Shown in pieces: positions 57,162-64,000 of a stretch of 64,000 bases of DNA; positions within the stretch are counted from its first letter, which is position 1, and the number at the start of each line of letters is the position of its first letter. The notes below the pieces were generated by a model that was not told the origin of the DNA, made no database searches, and saw only the letters and a program-made list of their open reading frames with translations. Source of the stretch: Streptomyces sp. NBC_01304 (lineage in GTDB: Bacteria > Actinomycetota > Actinomycetes > Streptomycetales > Streptomycetaceae); the NCBI RefSeq assembly GCF_035975855.1, contig NZ_CP109055.1, forward strand, positions 1,612,001 through 1,676,000. The letters are read 5' to 3'. Both the position numbers and the translations under genes were made by a program.

Positions 57162-57985
57162 TCAGCCCTTGATGGCTCCCGTGAGCATGCCCTTCTTGAA
57201 GTGCCGCTGCACGAACGGGGAGGCCACCGCGACGGGGATCAGCGCGAGGACCATGACGGCCATCTGCAGCGCCAGGCTGGAGAGTTCACCGGTACGCACG
57301 GCCTTCTGGAGGCCGGTCGGCGCTTCGGTGCCGTCCTGGACCAGCTGGATGAGCACGTTCTGCAGCGGCAGCATCTCCTGGTCGGTGAGGTAGATGGAGG
57401 CGTTGAACCAGGCACTCCAGTAACCGACCGCGTAGAACAGGGAGATGACCGCGTCACCGCCCGCGACAGCGGCAGGATCATGGTCAGCAAGATGCGCAGC
57501 TCTCCGGCCCCGTCGATGCGGGCGGACTCGATGAGCTCCGGGGAGATCCCCATGAAGAAGGCCCGCAGGACCAGGATGTTGAAGACGCTCACCGCGCTCG
57601 GCAGGATCAGCGACAGATAGGTGCCGGTGAGGCCGAGCCCCTGCACGAGCAGGTACGTCGGGATGAGGCCGGCCCCGAAGAACGTCACCCCGCCCGAGAC
57701 CATGATCGCGCGACTGACCTGGCCCCCGCCGAGCAGTTCCGTGTAGTTGATGAACGTGATGTCGCGGGGGATCACGACCAGGCCGCCGACCTGGTCGATC
57801 ACCGGCTTCGGGGAGAGGCTGGTGACGATGACGATCCACAGCGGACCGAGTACGCCGAGGCAGCACAGGAGCAGCAGGCCGCCCTTGGCGGTGAGTCCCG
57901 TCTTGCTGGGCGGCTCCTCCCACACCGGTCGGGGCGGCGCCTTGAGGCTGCGGATGAGCGTGGTGTTGAGACCCGTCGTGATCAC
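57162..57985 (-). pseudogene. MalG/LplC-type sugar ABC permease, disrupted
   Basis: Two frames together encode a CUT1 permease. 57985 down to about 57460 gives 'PLWIVIVTSLSPK' to 'ELIESARIDGAGELRILLTMILPLSRA'. After a one-base loss near 57451-57462, another frame continues 'VISLFYAVGYWSAWFNASIY' to 'QRHFKKGMLTGAIKG'. An internal deletion is also visible: 'AIMVSGGVT' runs straight into 'FFGAGLIPTYLLVQ', dropping roughly 40 residues of two helices. No partner transporter genes are adjacent. Non-functional. Confidence 0.8.
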
Positions 57986-58788
57986 GTACCTCGGCTACAG
58001 CGGTGGCCGGGGGCTGCCCACGGACCATCTGCTCTTCCCGGGCCGCCGGGTACGCGCAGCTGATCGTCGGCAGCCGGAGCCAGGGACACGAGACGCCCGA
58101 CCACGGCGAAGGCCCTGGCACCCAGTGGGTCGGGGGATTCATGACGCGTGGCATCGACGACCCCCGGCACCACTACTACCGGCGCCTCATCACCGATTGC
58201 GTACGCGCCGTGGACTGCGCCCGCGCCCTGCCGCACGTCGACGCGGAGCGCATCGTGGTGCAAGGCGGCTGCCAGGGCGGCGGTCTGGCCCTGGCCGTCG
58301 GCGGCCTCGCGGGTGACCAGGTCGCGGGTGTCCTCTCCGACGTTCCGTTCCTGTGCGACTTCCGGCATGCCGTGGATGCGGCGTCCGAGGGCCCGTACGA
58401 CGAACTCACCAAGTACCTGCGCTGGCACACCCGGGAGCACCCGGAGCGGGTCTTCGCCACGCTCGACTACTTCGACGGCGCTCACTTCGCCGCCCGCGCC
58501 ACCGCGCCCGCGCTCTTCAGCGTGGCCCTGATGGACCCAATCTGCCCGCCCTCGACGGTGTACGCGGCGTACAACCGCTACGCGGGCGCCAAGGACATCC
58601 GCGTCCGGCGGTACGCCGACCACGGCGGTGGATACGGATCGACACCGCGCGAGCACCTGCGCTGGCTGCACCGGACCGGACTCGCCCCCCAACCAGCCCT
58701 GACCGACGAGACGAAGGAGCCCTCAAGCGACGGACCTGATGCCGGGCTCTGCGAGCTGCCGTGCCGACGGGAACACTGGCCCTGCTGA
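57972..58788 (+). pseudogene. CE7 acetyl xylan esterase/cephalosporin-C deacetylase, truncated and frameshifted
   Basis: The coding sense begins abruptly at 'VITYLGYSGGRGLPTDHLLF', lacking the first hundred or so residues. It shifts frame by one extra G near 58037-58043, then continues 'AAGYAQLIVGSRSQGHETP' through 'TQWVGGFMTRGIDDP', 'MDPICPPSTVYAAYN' and a final His region. The nucleophile motif, normally GxSQGG, reads 'GGCQGG', so Ser has become Cys. It abuts the 5' end of the permease pseudogene head to head, marking a deletion junction around 57975-57985. Confidence 0.82.
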
Positions 58789-59119
58789 CGGCTTTCGGAG
58801 GCGTGCTCGCGCCCCCGGCGGCCGACGATTGCACGGCTGGACCGGCCGGCAGCACCAGCGCATACGCCGAATGCCCGGCCAGAGCCGGAGACTTCGAGTT
58901 CAGGTGGTGGCCCAGAGCGGCGGGATCTCAGACCCCGCCGGCGTGTGCGGCGACCGACAGCGGCCCACACCGTACGCCGCCATGCGATCGTCACCACGAA
59001 GTACCTGCCAAACGTAGAACCCGCAGGTGACCAAGATCCGGACCAGCCGCGCCCCAACAGTCGCCCGCATGCGCAGATCGCGCCCTTTTCCCGCAGGCCA
59101 ACGATGGCGCAACTCGTGT
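58789..59119. other. Non-coding region between pseudogenes
   Basis: Short open frames on both strands lack start signals and recognisable motifs. It probably contains more degraded DNA at the right edge of the xylan region. I see no RNA gene or regulatory site. Confidence 0.5.
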
Positions 59120-59259
59120 ACCACCAGCAGACGATGAACTTGCTGGTGAGCTACTCGGCGAAGAAGGTCGGGTTCTTCTGAGGGCACGAGGAGAGGTGCC
59201 TGAACCGGGCTTCTGCCCGTCGGGCGCCTTCCGTTCGGCCCACTCACAGTGGGGCCCGG
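59120..59259 (+). pseudogene. 3' remnant of a second aldehyde dehydrogenase copy
   Basis: 59122-59181 encodes '[19 protein letters not shown]' plus stop and matches 54 of 60 bases of the last 20 codons of the intact gene (32841-32900). Ungapped similarity (about 62 of 78 bases) continues through the terminator region to 59259. Upstream of 59120 the match ends. Only the gene's tail is present, next to the sigma-factor gene. Confidence 0.85.
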
Positions 59260-59297
59260 GCACCGCCGCCGAAGAAGACTTGCCCCGGGCGTTGGGC

Positions 59298-61097
59298 CTA
59301 CTCCTCCACAAGCAGCTTCTCCCGCAGCTGCGCCAGCGTCCGCGCGAGCAGGCGCGAGACGTGCATCTGCGAGATGCCGACTTCCTGGGCGATCTGCGAC
59401 TGCGTCATGTTCCCGAAGAACCGGAGCAGCAGGATGCGCTTCTCGCGCGGCGGCAGGTCCGCCAGGAGCGGCTTGAGGGACTCGCGGTACTCGAGGGCCG
59501 CGTCCTCGGCGCCCAGGGTGTCCGCGACGGCCGGGGACTCGTCGTCCGTGTCCGGGACGTCCAGGGACAGCGTGGAGTACGCGTTGGCCGACTCCAGGCC
59601 CTCCAGGACCTCGTCCTCGGAGATCCCGAGTTTCTCGGCGAGCTCGTGCACCGTGGGGGAACGGCCGTGCTGCTGCGAGAGCTCGGCGGTCGCCGCGGTG
59701 AGGGCGAGCCGCAGCTCCTGCAGGCGGCGCGGGACGCGGACGGCCCAGCCCTTGTCGCGGAAGTGCCGCTTGATCTCGCCGACGACCGTGGGGGTCGCGT
59801 ACGTCGAGAACTCGACGCCGCGCTCCGGGTCGAAGCGGTCCACCGACTTGATCAGGCCGATGGTCGCGACCTGGGTCAGGTCGTCCAGCGGCTCGCCGCG
59901 GTTGCGGAAGCGGCGGGCCAGATGCTCGACCAGCGGCAGGTGCATCCGCACCAGCTGGTTGCGCAGCTCCGCGTACTCCGCGCTGCCGTCGGGCAGCTTG
60001 CGCAACTCGACGAACATCAACTTCGCGCCGCTGCGGTCGTGCGGATCATGCCCGCGCCGCTGCTCGGTCCGAGACCGTGCCGACTCGACCGGTGACGACG
60101 GCCCGTGCCGCGCCGTCGCGTAGTCCGTCTGCGTGATCCGGTCACCTGACATCGAGGGAGAGTGAACCGGGTGAAGTCGTTGCTTCTGGAGTGGGTGCTC
60201 GGCCGCCATAAGGATCATGGCTTTCGCCGCGCTGAGACGACGTGGGTCCCCTGAAGACTGCGCGGCCTCGAATTCCGAGGTTGCCAGATTCACCAACGAG
60301 GACTCGGACAAGGGGTGATGTCGCCCCAGTGCCGCCGATGCCTTCTGGGCAGCAATCGCAAGCACGTCGTTCACGCTCTCCATCCGCTCGCGATCGCCCG
60401 CCGCTCGCGCCGAGGCGAACTCGGCCCGGCTCAGCGTGATGAGCGCTGCCAGCGCTGACGGGTGGTCGCTGCCGAGAAGTCGCACCAGCCGGCGCGCCGT
60501 GCGGCCGATCGCGTGGACGAACTCGTCCGCTGCGGCATCGCGGCCCTGCTGACGAGCCGACTCGGCCAGCACCGACTCCGCCAAGAGCTGTGCTTCCACT
60601 TCTGCATGCGACGAGACGTCGGCGGGCAGCATTTTCTGCGCCCGCCGGGCCGACCTTTCGGCACCGGGCAGATCGCCCGACCGCATCCGTACTGCCGCCA
60701 GATTCGCCCACGTCCCCGCCGCCACCGCGTCCGGACCCGCATCGATGTGCAGAACAGCGGCGGTCGACAGCAGCGCGAGGGCGGCCGGCAGATGGCCACG
60801 GTCGGCGAGCACGACGGCGAGCTCATTGCGCACCGAACCGGGCAGTGAGATCGCGTCGGGGTCCCACTGCACGGACCACACGACGTGCTCCAGCAGGGCG
60901 TGCGCTTCGGCACCGAGCCCGACCGACTCGAGCAGCGCGGTCAGATAGGCCAGGTCCCTGCCCAGCGAGGGCCGCCGCAGCGGAACCGGTTCAGCACGGA
61001 GATGGGTGACGGCGGCTGTGGCACGCGGCAGAGCTCCCGCCTCTCCGCGGACGGCCTCTTCGGCCGTGGAGACAGCCTCCTGCCACCGATCGCTCAT
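59298..61097 (-). CDS. sigF: TPR-like protein fused in frame to a SigF-type sigma factor
   Basis: The open frame has 599 codons. Residues 1-315 are helical TPR-like repeats ('LAYLTALLESVGLGAEAHALLEH', 'TWANLAAVRMRSGDLPGAERSARRA'). Residues 316-599 match a whole SigB/SigF/SigG-type sigma factor: region 2 'DDLTQVATIGLIKSVDRFDPERG', region 3 'GRSPTVHELAEKLGISEDEV', region 4 'NMTQSQIAQEVGISQMHVSRLL'. The natural sigma start would be ATG 60152, but there is no stop before it and no ribosome site, only a pyrimidine tract. So it may be made as a fusion, as separate sigma, or both. It overlaps the protease gene by four bases. Confidence 0.8.
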   Translation of the reverse strand: MSDRWQEAVSTAEEAVRGEAGALPRATAAVTHLRAEPVPLRRPSLGRDLAYLTALLESVGLGAEAHALLEHVVWSVQWDPDAISLPGSVRNELAVVLADRGHLPAALALLSTAAVLHIDAGPDAVAAGTWANLAAVRMRSGDLPGAERSARRAQKMLPADVSSHAEVEAQLLAESVLAESARQQGRDAAADEFVHAIGRTARRLVRLLGSDHPSALAALITLSRAEFASARAAGDRERMESVNDVLAIAAQKASAALGRHHPLSESSLVNLATSEFEAAQSSGDPRRLSAAKAMILMAAEHPLQKQRLHPVHSPSMSGDRITQTDYATARHGPSSPVESARSRTEQRRGHDPHDRSGAKLMFVELRKLPDGSAEYAELRNQLVRMHLPLVEHLARRFRNRGEPLDDLTQVATIGLIKSVDRFDPERGVEFSTYATPTVVGEIKRHFRDKGWAVRVPRRLQELRLALTAATAELSQQHGRSPTVHELAEKLGISEDEVLEGLESANAYSTLSLDVPDTDDESPAVADTLGAEDAALEYRESLKPLLADLPPREKRILLLRFFGNMTQSQIAQEVGISQMHVSRLLARTLAQLREKLLVEE

Positions 61098-61915
61098 GCC
61101 ACCTCCCCGGACATGGGCCCTTCGATGGCTGCCTTTGCGGCCAGGAACTTGAGCTCAGAGATCTGCGAGGCGTCCAGGACCCCACGGCGTGACCACTCCT
61201 CAAGGCGCTCGAACCAGGACTCCGCGGTGGCGGCTGCGGCCTCAACCGCGGGCTTCGCCACCCTCGTCATGGGAGGGTCCTCGCGACTCGCCGGATGCAC
61301 GACGTCCAGCAAATGCGCCACGTCGAACTGGTCGAAGCGGCTCATGGCCTCACCGATCGTCGCCGCGAACAGAACATTCGCAGCCCTGTGCACAGCTTCT
61401 CTGTCCGGCGCCTGCTCCAGCAGGATTCCCACGACCACCGGGTCGTCGCCGTCCAGGTCGCCCTTCACGACGGGTCCCCCGGAGTATCCCGAATAGTCTC
61501 CCAAGTGCTGGTGGGTGGTGAGCTGCAGGGCCTGGATGACGGTGCCGCTCTCGCACAGGTAGTCGGCCATCCCGCTGTCGACCTGCCCCTGCAGCTGCAC
61601 CTCGGTCGCCGCAGGCCGGTAGGGCCCGTGCCATTTGTCGCCGCCATGGGCAACACCAGCACGCGGGATCCGCACCGTCACATCGTGCGCCGCGGAGACC
61701 ATGACGAGCGCCAAGTCGGCGTCGACGTCGACACCGGACACCTGACCGACAATCCTTGTGCCGTCGGACAGCAGAATGTCGACGGGCCCATCCATCGATG
61801 ACAGAGGCCGCAGACAGTGGAGCGCCGTGAGCACATAGCGCCGCGTCAGCAGAAAGCCACCGCCCATGCGCTGCTGTGACTGGCACAGTTCAACCCAGTA
61901 GCCCGTCGCCGTCAC
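61094..61915 (-). CDS. Trypsin-like serine protease of a TRYPCO-type system
   Basis: The predicted protein has 273 residues and no signal peptide, so it is cytoplasmic. The chymotrypsin-fold triad is His33 ('TALHC'), Asp67 ('DADLALV') and Ser145 ('GYSGGPV'). The C-terminal 60 residues are helical. GTG 61915 overlaps the stop of the preceding gene (GTGA), and its own stop overlaps the TPR-sigma start (ATGA), giving a tightly coupled three-gene operon. Cytoplasmic trypsins with TRYPCO and TPR partners are proposed to act in regulated conflict/signalling systems; here the attached partner is a sigma factor. Confidence 0.85.
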   Translation of the reverse strand: MTATGYWVELCQSQQRMGGGFLLTRRYVLTALHCLRPLSSMDGPVDILLSDGTRIVGQVSGVDVDADLALVMVSAAHDVTVRIPRAGVAHGGDKWHGPYRPAATEVQLQGQVDSGMADYLCESGTVIQALQLTTHQHLGDYSGYSGGPVVKGDLDGDDPVVVGILLEQAPDREAVHRAANVLFAATIGEAMSRFDQFDVAHLLDVVHPASREDPPMTRVAKPAVEAAAATAESWFERLEEWSRRGVLDASQISELKFLAAKAAIEGPMSGEVA

Positions 61916-62223
61916 GGTGACTCCGGGACCCGCTCGACAGTGAGAGTGACCTCGAAGGACGCCTCTGCCGATGCCTTGGACAGGATGACTCCGGCCTCCG
62001 CGGCAAGGGTGAGCCCGAAGGTGACATCCATGCTGGACACCTGCCACCCGTCCCGGCGCGGCACTCGGGCCAGAGACTGCTGTGCGACAGCGGAAGCCTG
62101 CACGATGGCCTCCTCCAACTCTGCAGCGCGCTCACCCAGCGAGGCGCTGGTACGCGTGCGGCTGGAGATCTGACGGCTCCCCGCCGCATCCAAAACCACC
62201 GTCTCGACGCGTACTTCAGCCAC
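61912..62223 (-). CDS. Trypsin-co-occurring (CU044_2847-type) protein
   Basis: The predicted protein has 103 residues of the small beta-rich family found next to cytoplasmic trypsins. It shows the terminal pattern 'DVTFGLTLAAEAGVILSKASAEASFEVTL' (as a region) and an N-terminal strand 'VRVETVVLDAAG'. GTG 62223 follows GGGGGG by five bases. As first gene of the operon, coupled to the protease, it probably controls or recruits the protease. The family assignment is from sequence pattern and context. Confidence 0.82.
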   Translation of the reverse strand: MAEVRVETVVLDAAGSRQISSRTRTSASLGERAAELEEAIVQASAVAQQSLARVPRRDGWQVSSMDVTFGLTLAAEAGVILSKASAEASFEVTLTVERVPESP

Positions 62224-62357
62224 GAGCCCCCCCTATTGACGCACCGTCAGAAATGTGGCGCGCATCCTAGCCAGAGGGTACGAGACGGGTCACCGAGGCT
62301 GCGACCCATTCACCGATCGTGACCGCCCAACTCTGCGGCGGACGGCGGCCCGCAGCG

Positions 62358-62627
62358 TCACAGCGCAGCCGGGCGCGACCAGCCGAACTTGCGGTTGACC
62401 TCGGCGGCGAACTCCTCGAAGGTCAGCACCGCGTCACCATTCTTGTCCGCGGCATCGAACAGCGCCGACGAAGCATCGGCATCCTGCACACCCCAGAACG
62501 GCAGATCCCCCCGGGCGGCGAGTGTGGGCCCCTTCGTCCGGAGGGCGGTGATCACCTCGTCCCGGGTCAGCTGCCCGTCGCCGTTGAGGTCGAGTGCGTC
62601 AAAGAGTATGCGAGCCTTCTCGCTCAT
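62358..62627 (-). CDS. Calmodulin-like two-EF-hand calcium-binding protein
   Basis: The predicted protein has 89 residues and two EF-hand loops: residues 13-24 'DLNGDGQLTRDE' (canonical) and 61-72 'DKNGDAVLTFEE' (Ala at the usual Gly). It is a cytoplasmic Ca2+ sensor or buffer of the Streptomyces calerythrin/CabD type. ATG 62627 is preferred; two ATGs at 62642 and 62645 come from a duplicated CAGATTCCCC segment. No target is evident, though it lies close to the protease operon. Confidence 0.9.
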   Translation of the reverse strand: MSEKARILFDALDLNGDGQLTRDEVITALRTKGPTLAARGDLPFWGVQDADASSALFDAADKNGDAVLTFEEFAAEVNRKFGWSRPAAL

Positions 62628-62734
62628 CGCAGATTCCCCCATCACAGATTCCCCGTTGCGTCGCGACGACTTCGGCTTCGCATCCTATGCGCGGCTCCAT
62701 GGGCGTCGTCCGGCCGGGATCCGGCGACCGCTCC

Positions 62735-63574
62735 TCACCCCTCTGCCTTGCGTTCGACGAGATACCGGCCGTCGCGGGTGAAGCCGGTGACGGCCGCGCC
62801 CTCCGCGAGGAGACCCCCGAGCGTGTCCCGCAGTGCCGAGCGCCAGGCCTGGGCGGCTCCCGGACGCTCGGCGCGCAGTGCCTCGATGTCGGCGGGGATC
62901 CGGATCGTGAGGCAAGGGGCGTCGAGCGGTCCGAGGACGGGCAGACCGTTCGCGTCCGCGTCGAGCCCCGCCACCGCGTCCGGCGGCAGCGCCGCCCCAT
63001 GGTGCGGCGGGAGGCAGCCCTCGGCGACGGCCGAGGCAGTCAGGTCCCAGCCGACCAGCATCCGGTCGGACCCCTGTCCCTTGTTCACGCCGTCGTCCAT
63101 CTCGCCGTAGAAGTCCGGCAGATACTCCTGAGCGACGGCGCCCAGCTTGGCGAGGTTGAAGTAGGCATTGCGGCTGACGAGTGGGTCGTACGTCCATGTC
63201 ACCTTGGTGATGGCGCGCTCCAGCGACCAGGCCCGTTGGTGGACCTTCAGCGCGAACCCGATGGTGCGGCCCCGGGCCCGCGCCTCGACGCCCGCTATGT
63301 GCGAGTGCAGCCCGGCCTTCGCGAGGAAGCCGATGCACACGCCGAGCAACCGGTCGGACTCGTACGCGCCGACCACGTAACTGCCCGAATGCTCAAAGCC
63401 CCGCAGCAGTGCCATGGTGATCAGCGGGCTGCCCGCCGGGGGCCGCCAGACCCGGTCGAGCAGGTCGCAGGCCGCCCGGAACTCCGTCTCCTGCGACAGC
63501 TCCCTGATGGCCACTCCGGACCGTCGCTGAGCCAGGTCGGACGCCGCCACGGCCGCCTCGACGAGTTCGCTCAC
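62735..63574 (-). CDS. Predicted GNAT-superfamily acetyltransferase (COG3375-like)
   Basis: The predicted protein has 279 residues. The N-terminal half looks like a GNAT fold ('IRELSQETEFRAACDLLDRVWR', 'SYVVGAYESDRLLGVCIGFL', 'HSHIAGVEARARGRTIGFALKVHQR'), followed by 'VTWTYDPLVSRNAYFNLAKLGA', typical of a family often placed near menaquinone/o-succinylbenzoate genes. GTG 63574 follows AAAGGGAGGG. A short upstream frame with repeated K-G-H-D units ends in an overlapping TGA (GTGA). The substrate is unknown. Confidence 0.8.
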   Translation of the reverse strand: MSELVEAAVAASDLAQRRSGVAIRELSQETEFRAACDLLDRVWRPPAGSPLITMALLRGFEHSGSYVVGAYESDRLLGVCIGFLAKAGLHSHIAGVEARARGRTIGFALKVHQRAWSLERAITKVTWTYDPLVSRNAYFNLAKLGAVAQEYLPDFYGEMDDGVNKGQGSDRMLVGWDLTASAVAEGCLPPHHGAALPPDAVAGLDADANGLPVLGPLDAPCLTIRIPADIEALRAERPGAAQAWRSALRDTLGGLLAEGAAVTGFTRDGRYLVERKAEG

Positions 63575-63591
63575 GCTTCCCTCCCTTTCGT

Positions 63592-63651
63592 GTCGTGCCC
63601 CTTTGCGTCGTGCCCCTTCATGTCGTGCCCCTTCATGTCGTGCCCCTTCGT
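63592..63651. repeat. Four tandem 15 bp repeats upstream of GNAT gene
   Basis: Four adjacent units of GTCGTGCCCCTT(C/T)(A/G)(T/C) start at 63592, 63607, 63622 and 63637. On the minus strand one frame gives K-G-H-D-M pentads ending in a stop that overlaps the GNAT start codon. It is slippage-prone and might tune expression. Confidence 0.85.
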
Positions 63652-63667
63652 GTCCTGATCCGGCCGC

Positions 63668-63687
63668 CGGATCACGGCCGTGATCCG
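63668..63687. promoter_or_regulatory. Perfect 20 bp palindrome
   Basis: CGGATCACGGCCGTGATCCG is fully symmetric. It lies between the partial gene at 63786 and the repeat-bearing GNAT leader, so it could be an operator for the GNAT gene or a compact terminator; the absence of a loop favours an operator. Confidence 0.6.
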
Positions 63688-63785
63688 AAGCCGGTGCGCG
63701 CCCCGCCCGCCTCGACCCGGGCGACCCAAGTGCGGGCTGCTCCGGGCGAAGCGGGCGATGCGGGCGAAGGGTCACCGGTCCTGGA

Positions 63786-64000
63786 TCAGAAGAGCTGCAA
63801 GGGTCGCGCCACCGGACGCGTGGCCGTCCGCTCGGAGCCCTCATCGGTGCCGACGCCCGCACTGGTACCGGCACTGGCACCCGTGGCGGGACAGAAGACC
63901 GCCTGCATCAAGTCGGTGGAGATGCCGCCCTGGTTGACCCAGTCGCCGTTGATGTTGGTGCTGGCGACCTTCGAGCCGTCGCGCAGCCCCATCGCCCACG
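63786..64000 (-). CDS. C-terminal part of an unidentified protein (5' end outside window)
   Basis: The minus-strand frame is open to the right edge; at least 70 C-terminal codons are seen. 'GLRDGSKVASTNINGDWVNQGG' and 'DLMQAVFCPATG' precede a Ser/Gly/Ala-rich tail ending in 'ARPLQLF'. No domain is recognisable in this fragment. An internal ATG at 63992 is probably not the start. Confidence 0.5.
   Translation of the reverse strand, partial: WAMGLRDGSKVASTNINGDWVNQGGISTDLMQAVFCPATGASAGTSAGVGTDEGSERTATRPVARPLQLF

Noticed and set aside
58900..59247. Minus-strand frame over the aldehyde dehydrogenase remnant
   Set aside because: It is the antisense of the ALDH tail and terminator; no independent support.
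63592..63651. CRISPR-like repeat
   Set aside because: Simple 15 bp tandem repeat with no spacers.

Overview
The window looks like a chromosomal segment of a Streptomyces (or very close actinomycete). GC content is very high with strongly GC-biased third codon positions. It carries a complete conservon (cvnA-D), a CebR-type operator, a Streptomyces-type Bxl xylobiose transport operon, GTG/TTG starts and many four-base ATGA/GTGA start-stop overlaps. No tRNA, rRNA, CRISPR array, transposase or integrase gene was seen.

Layout. 1-10.6 kb: end of a TPR gene, a DUF6397-type protein, an orphan Roadblock protein, a PPOX-fold protein, the conservon (histidine kinase, Roadblock, DUF742, small GTPase) behind an MHYT membrane sensor, a methyltransferase and small conserved hypotheticals. 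10.6-22 kb: two divergent repressor/enzyme pairs (ArsR-SDR and TetR-hydrolase), each with a visible operator, then a fatty-acid desaturase, an SNF2 helicase with its SWIM partner, a secreted phytase-like esterase and a membrane protein with an extracellular tetrapeptide repeat. 22-26.2 kb: divergent xylA/xylB and a ROK regulator for D-xylose entry into the pentose phosphate pathway. 26.4-32.9 kb: amino-acid permease and acetamidase, an amidase, then a GAF regulator next to an acetaldehyde-type dehydrogenase.

33-59.2 kb is a dense plant cell wall degradation region: GH62 arabinofuranosidase, GH9 cellulase, three GH10 xylanases, CE1 esterase, GH27 alpha-galactosidase and an expansin. It also holds the LacI-controlled bxlEFG ABC transporter with the GH3 beta-xylosidase bxlA. 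Secreted enzymes cut xylan side chains and backbone, Bxl imports xylobiose, BxlA releases xylose, and xylAB metabolises it. Binding sites visible in the DNA suggest at least three controls: a LacI site of form TTYCGGAW, a CebR box, and an unidentified TTCGATATT-type site.

This region carries several broken genes: remnants of GH6, a secreted hydrolase, a MalG-type permease and a CE7 esterase. It is bracketed by two homologous copies of the 3' end of the aldehyde dehydrogenase gene (32841-32978 and 59122-59259), which suggests a decaying inserted island. 59.3-64 kb: an operon encoding a trypsin-co-occurring protein, a trypsin-like protease and an unusual in-frame fusion of a TPR-like protein to a SigF-type sigma factor. 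This is the strongest candidate for an undescribed system. It is followed by an EF-hand protein, a GNAT-like protein and a partial gene.
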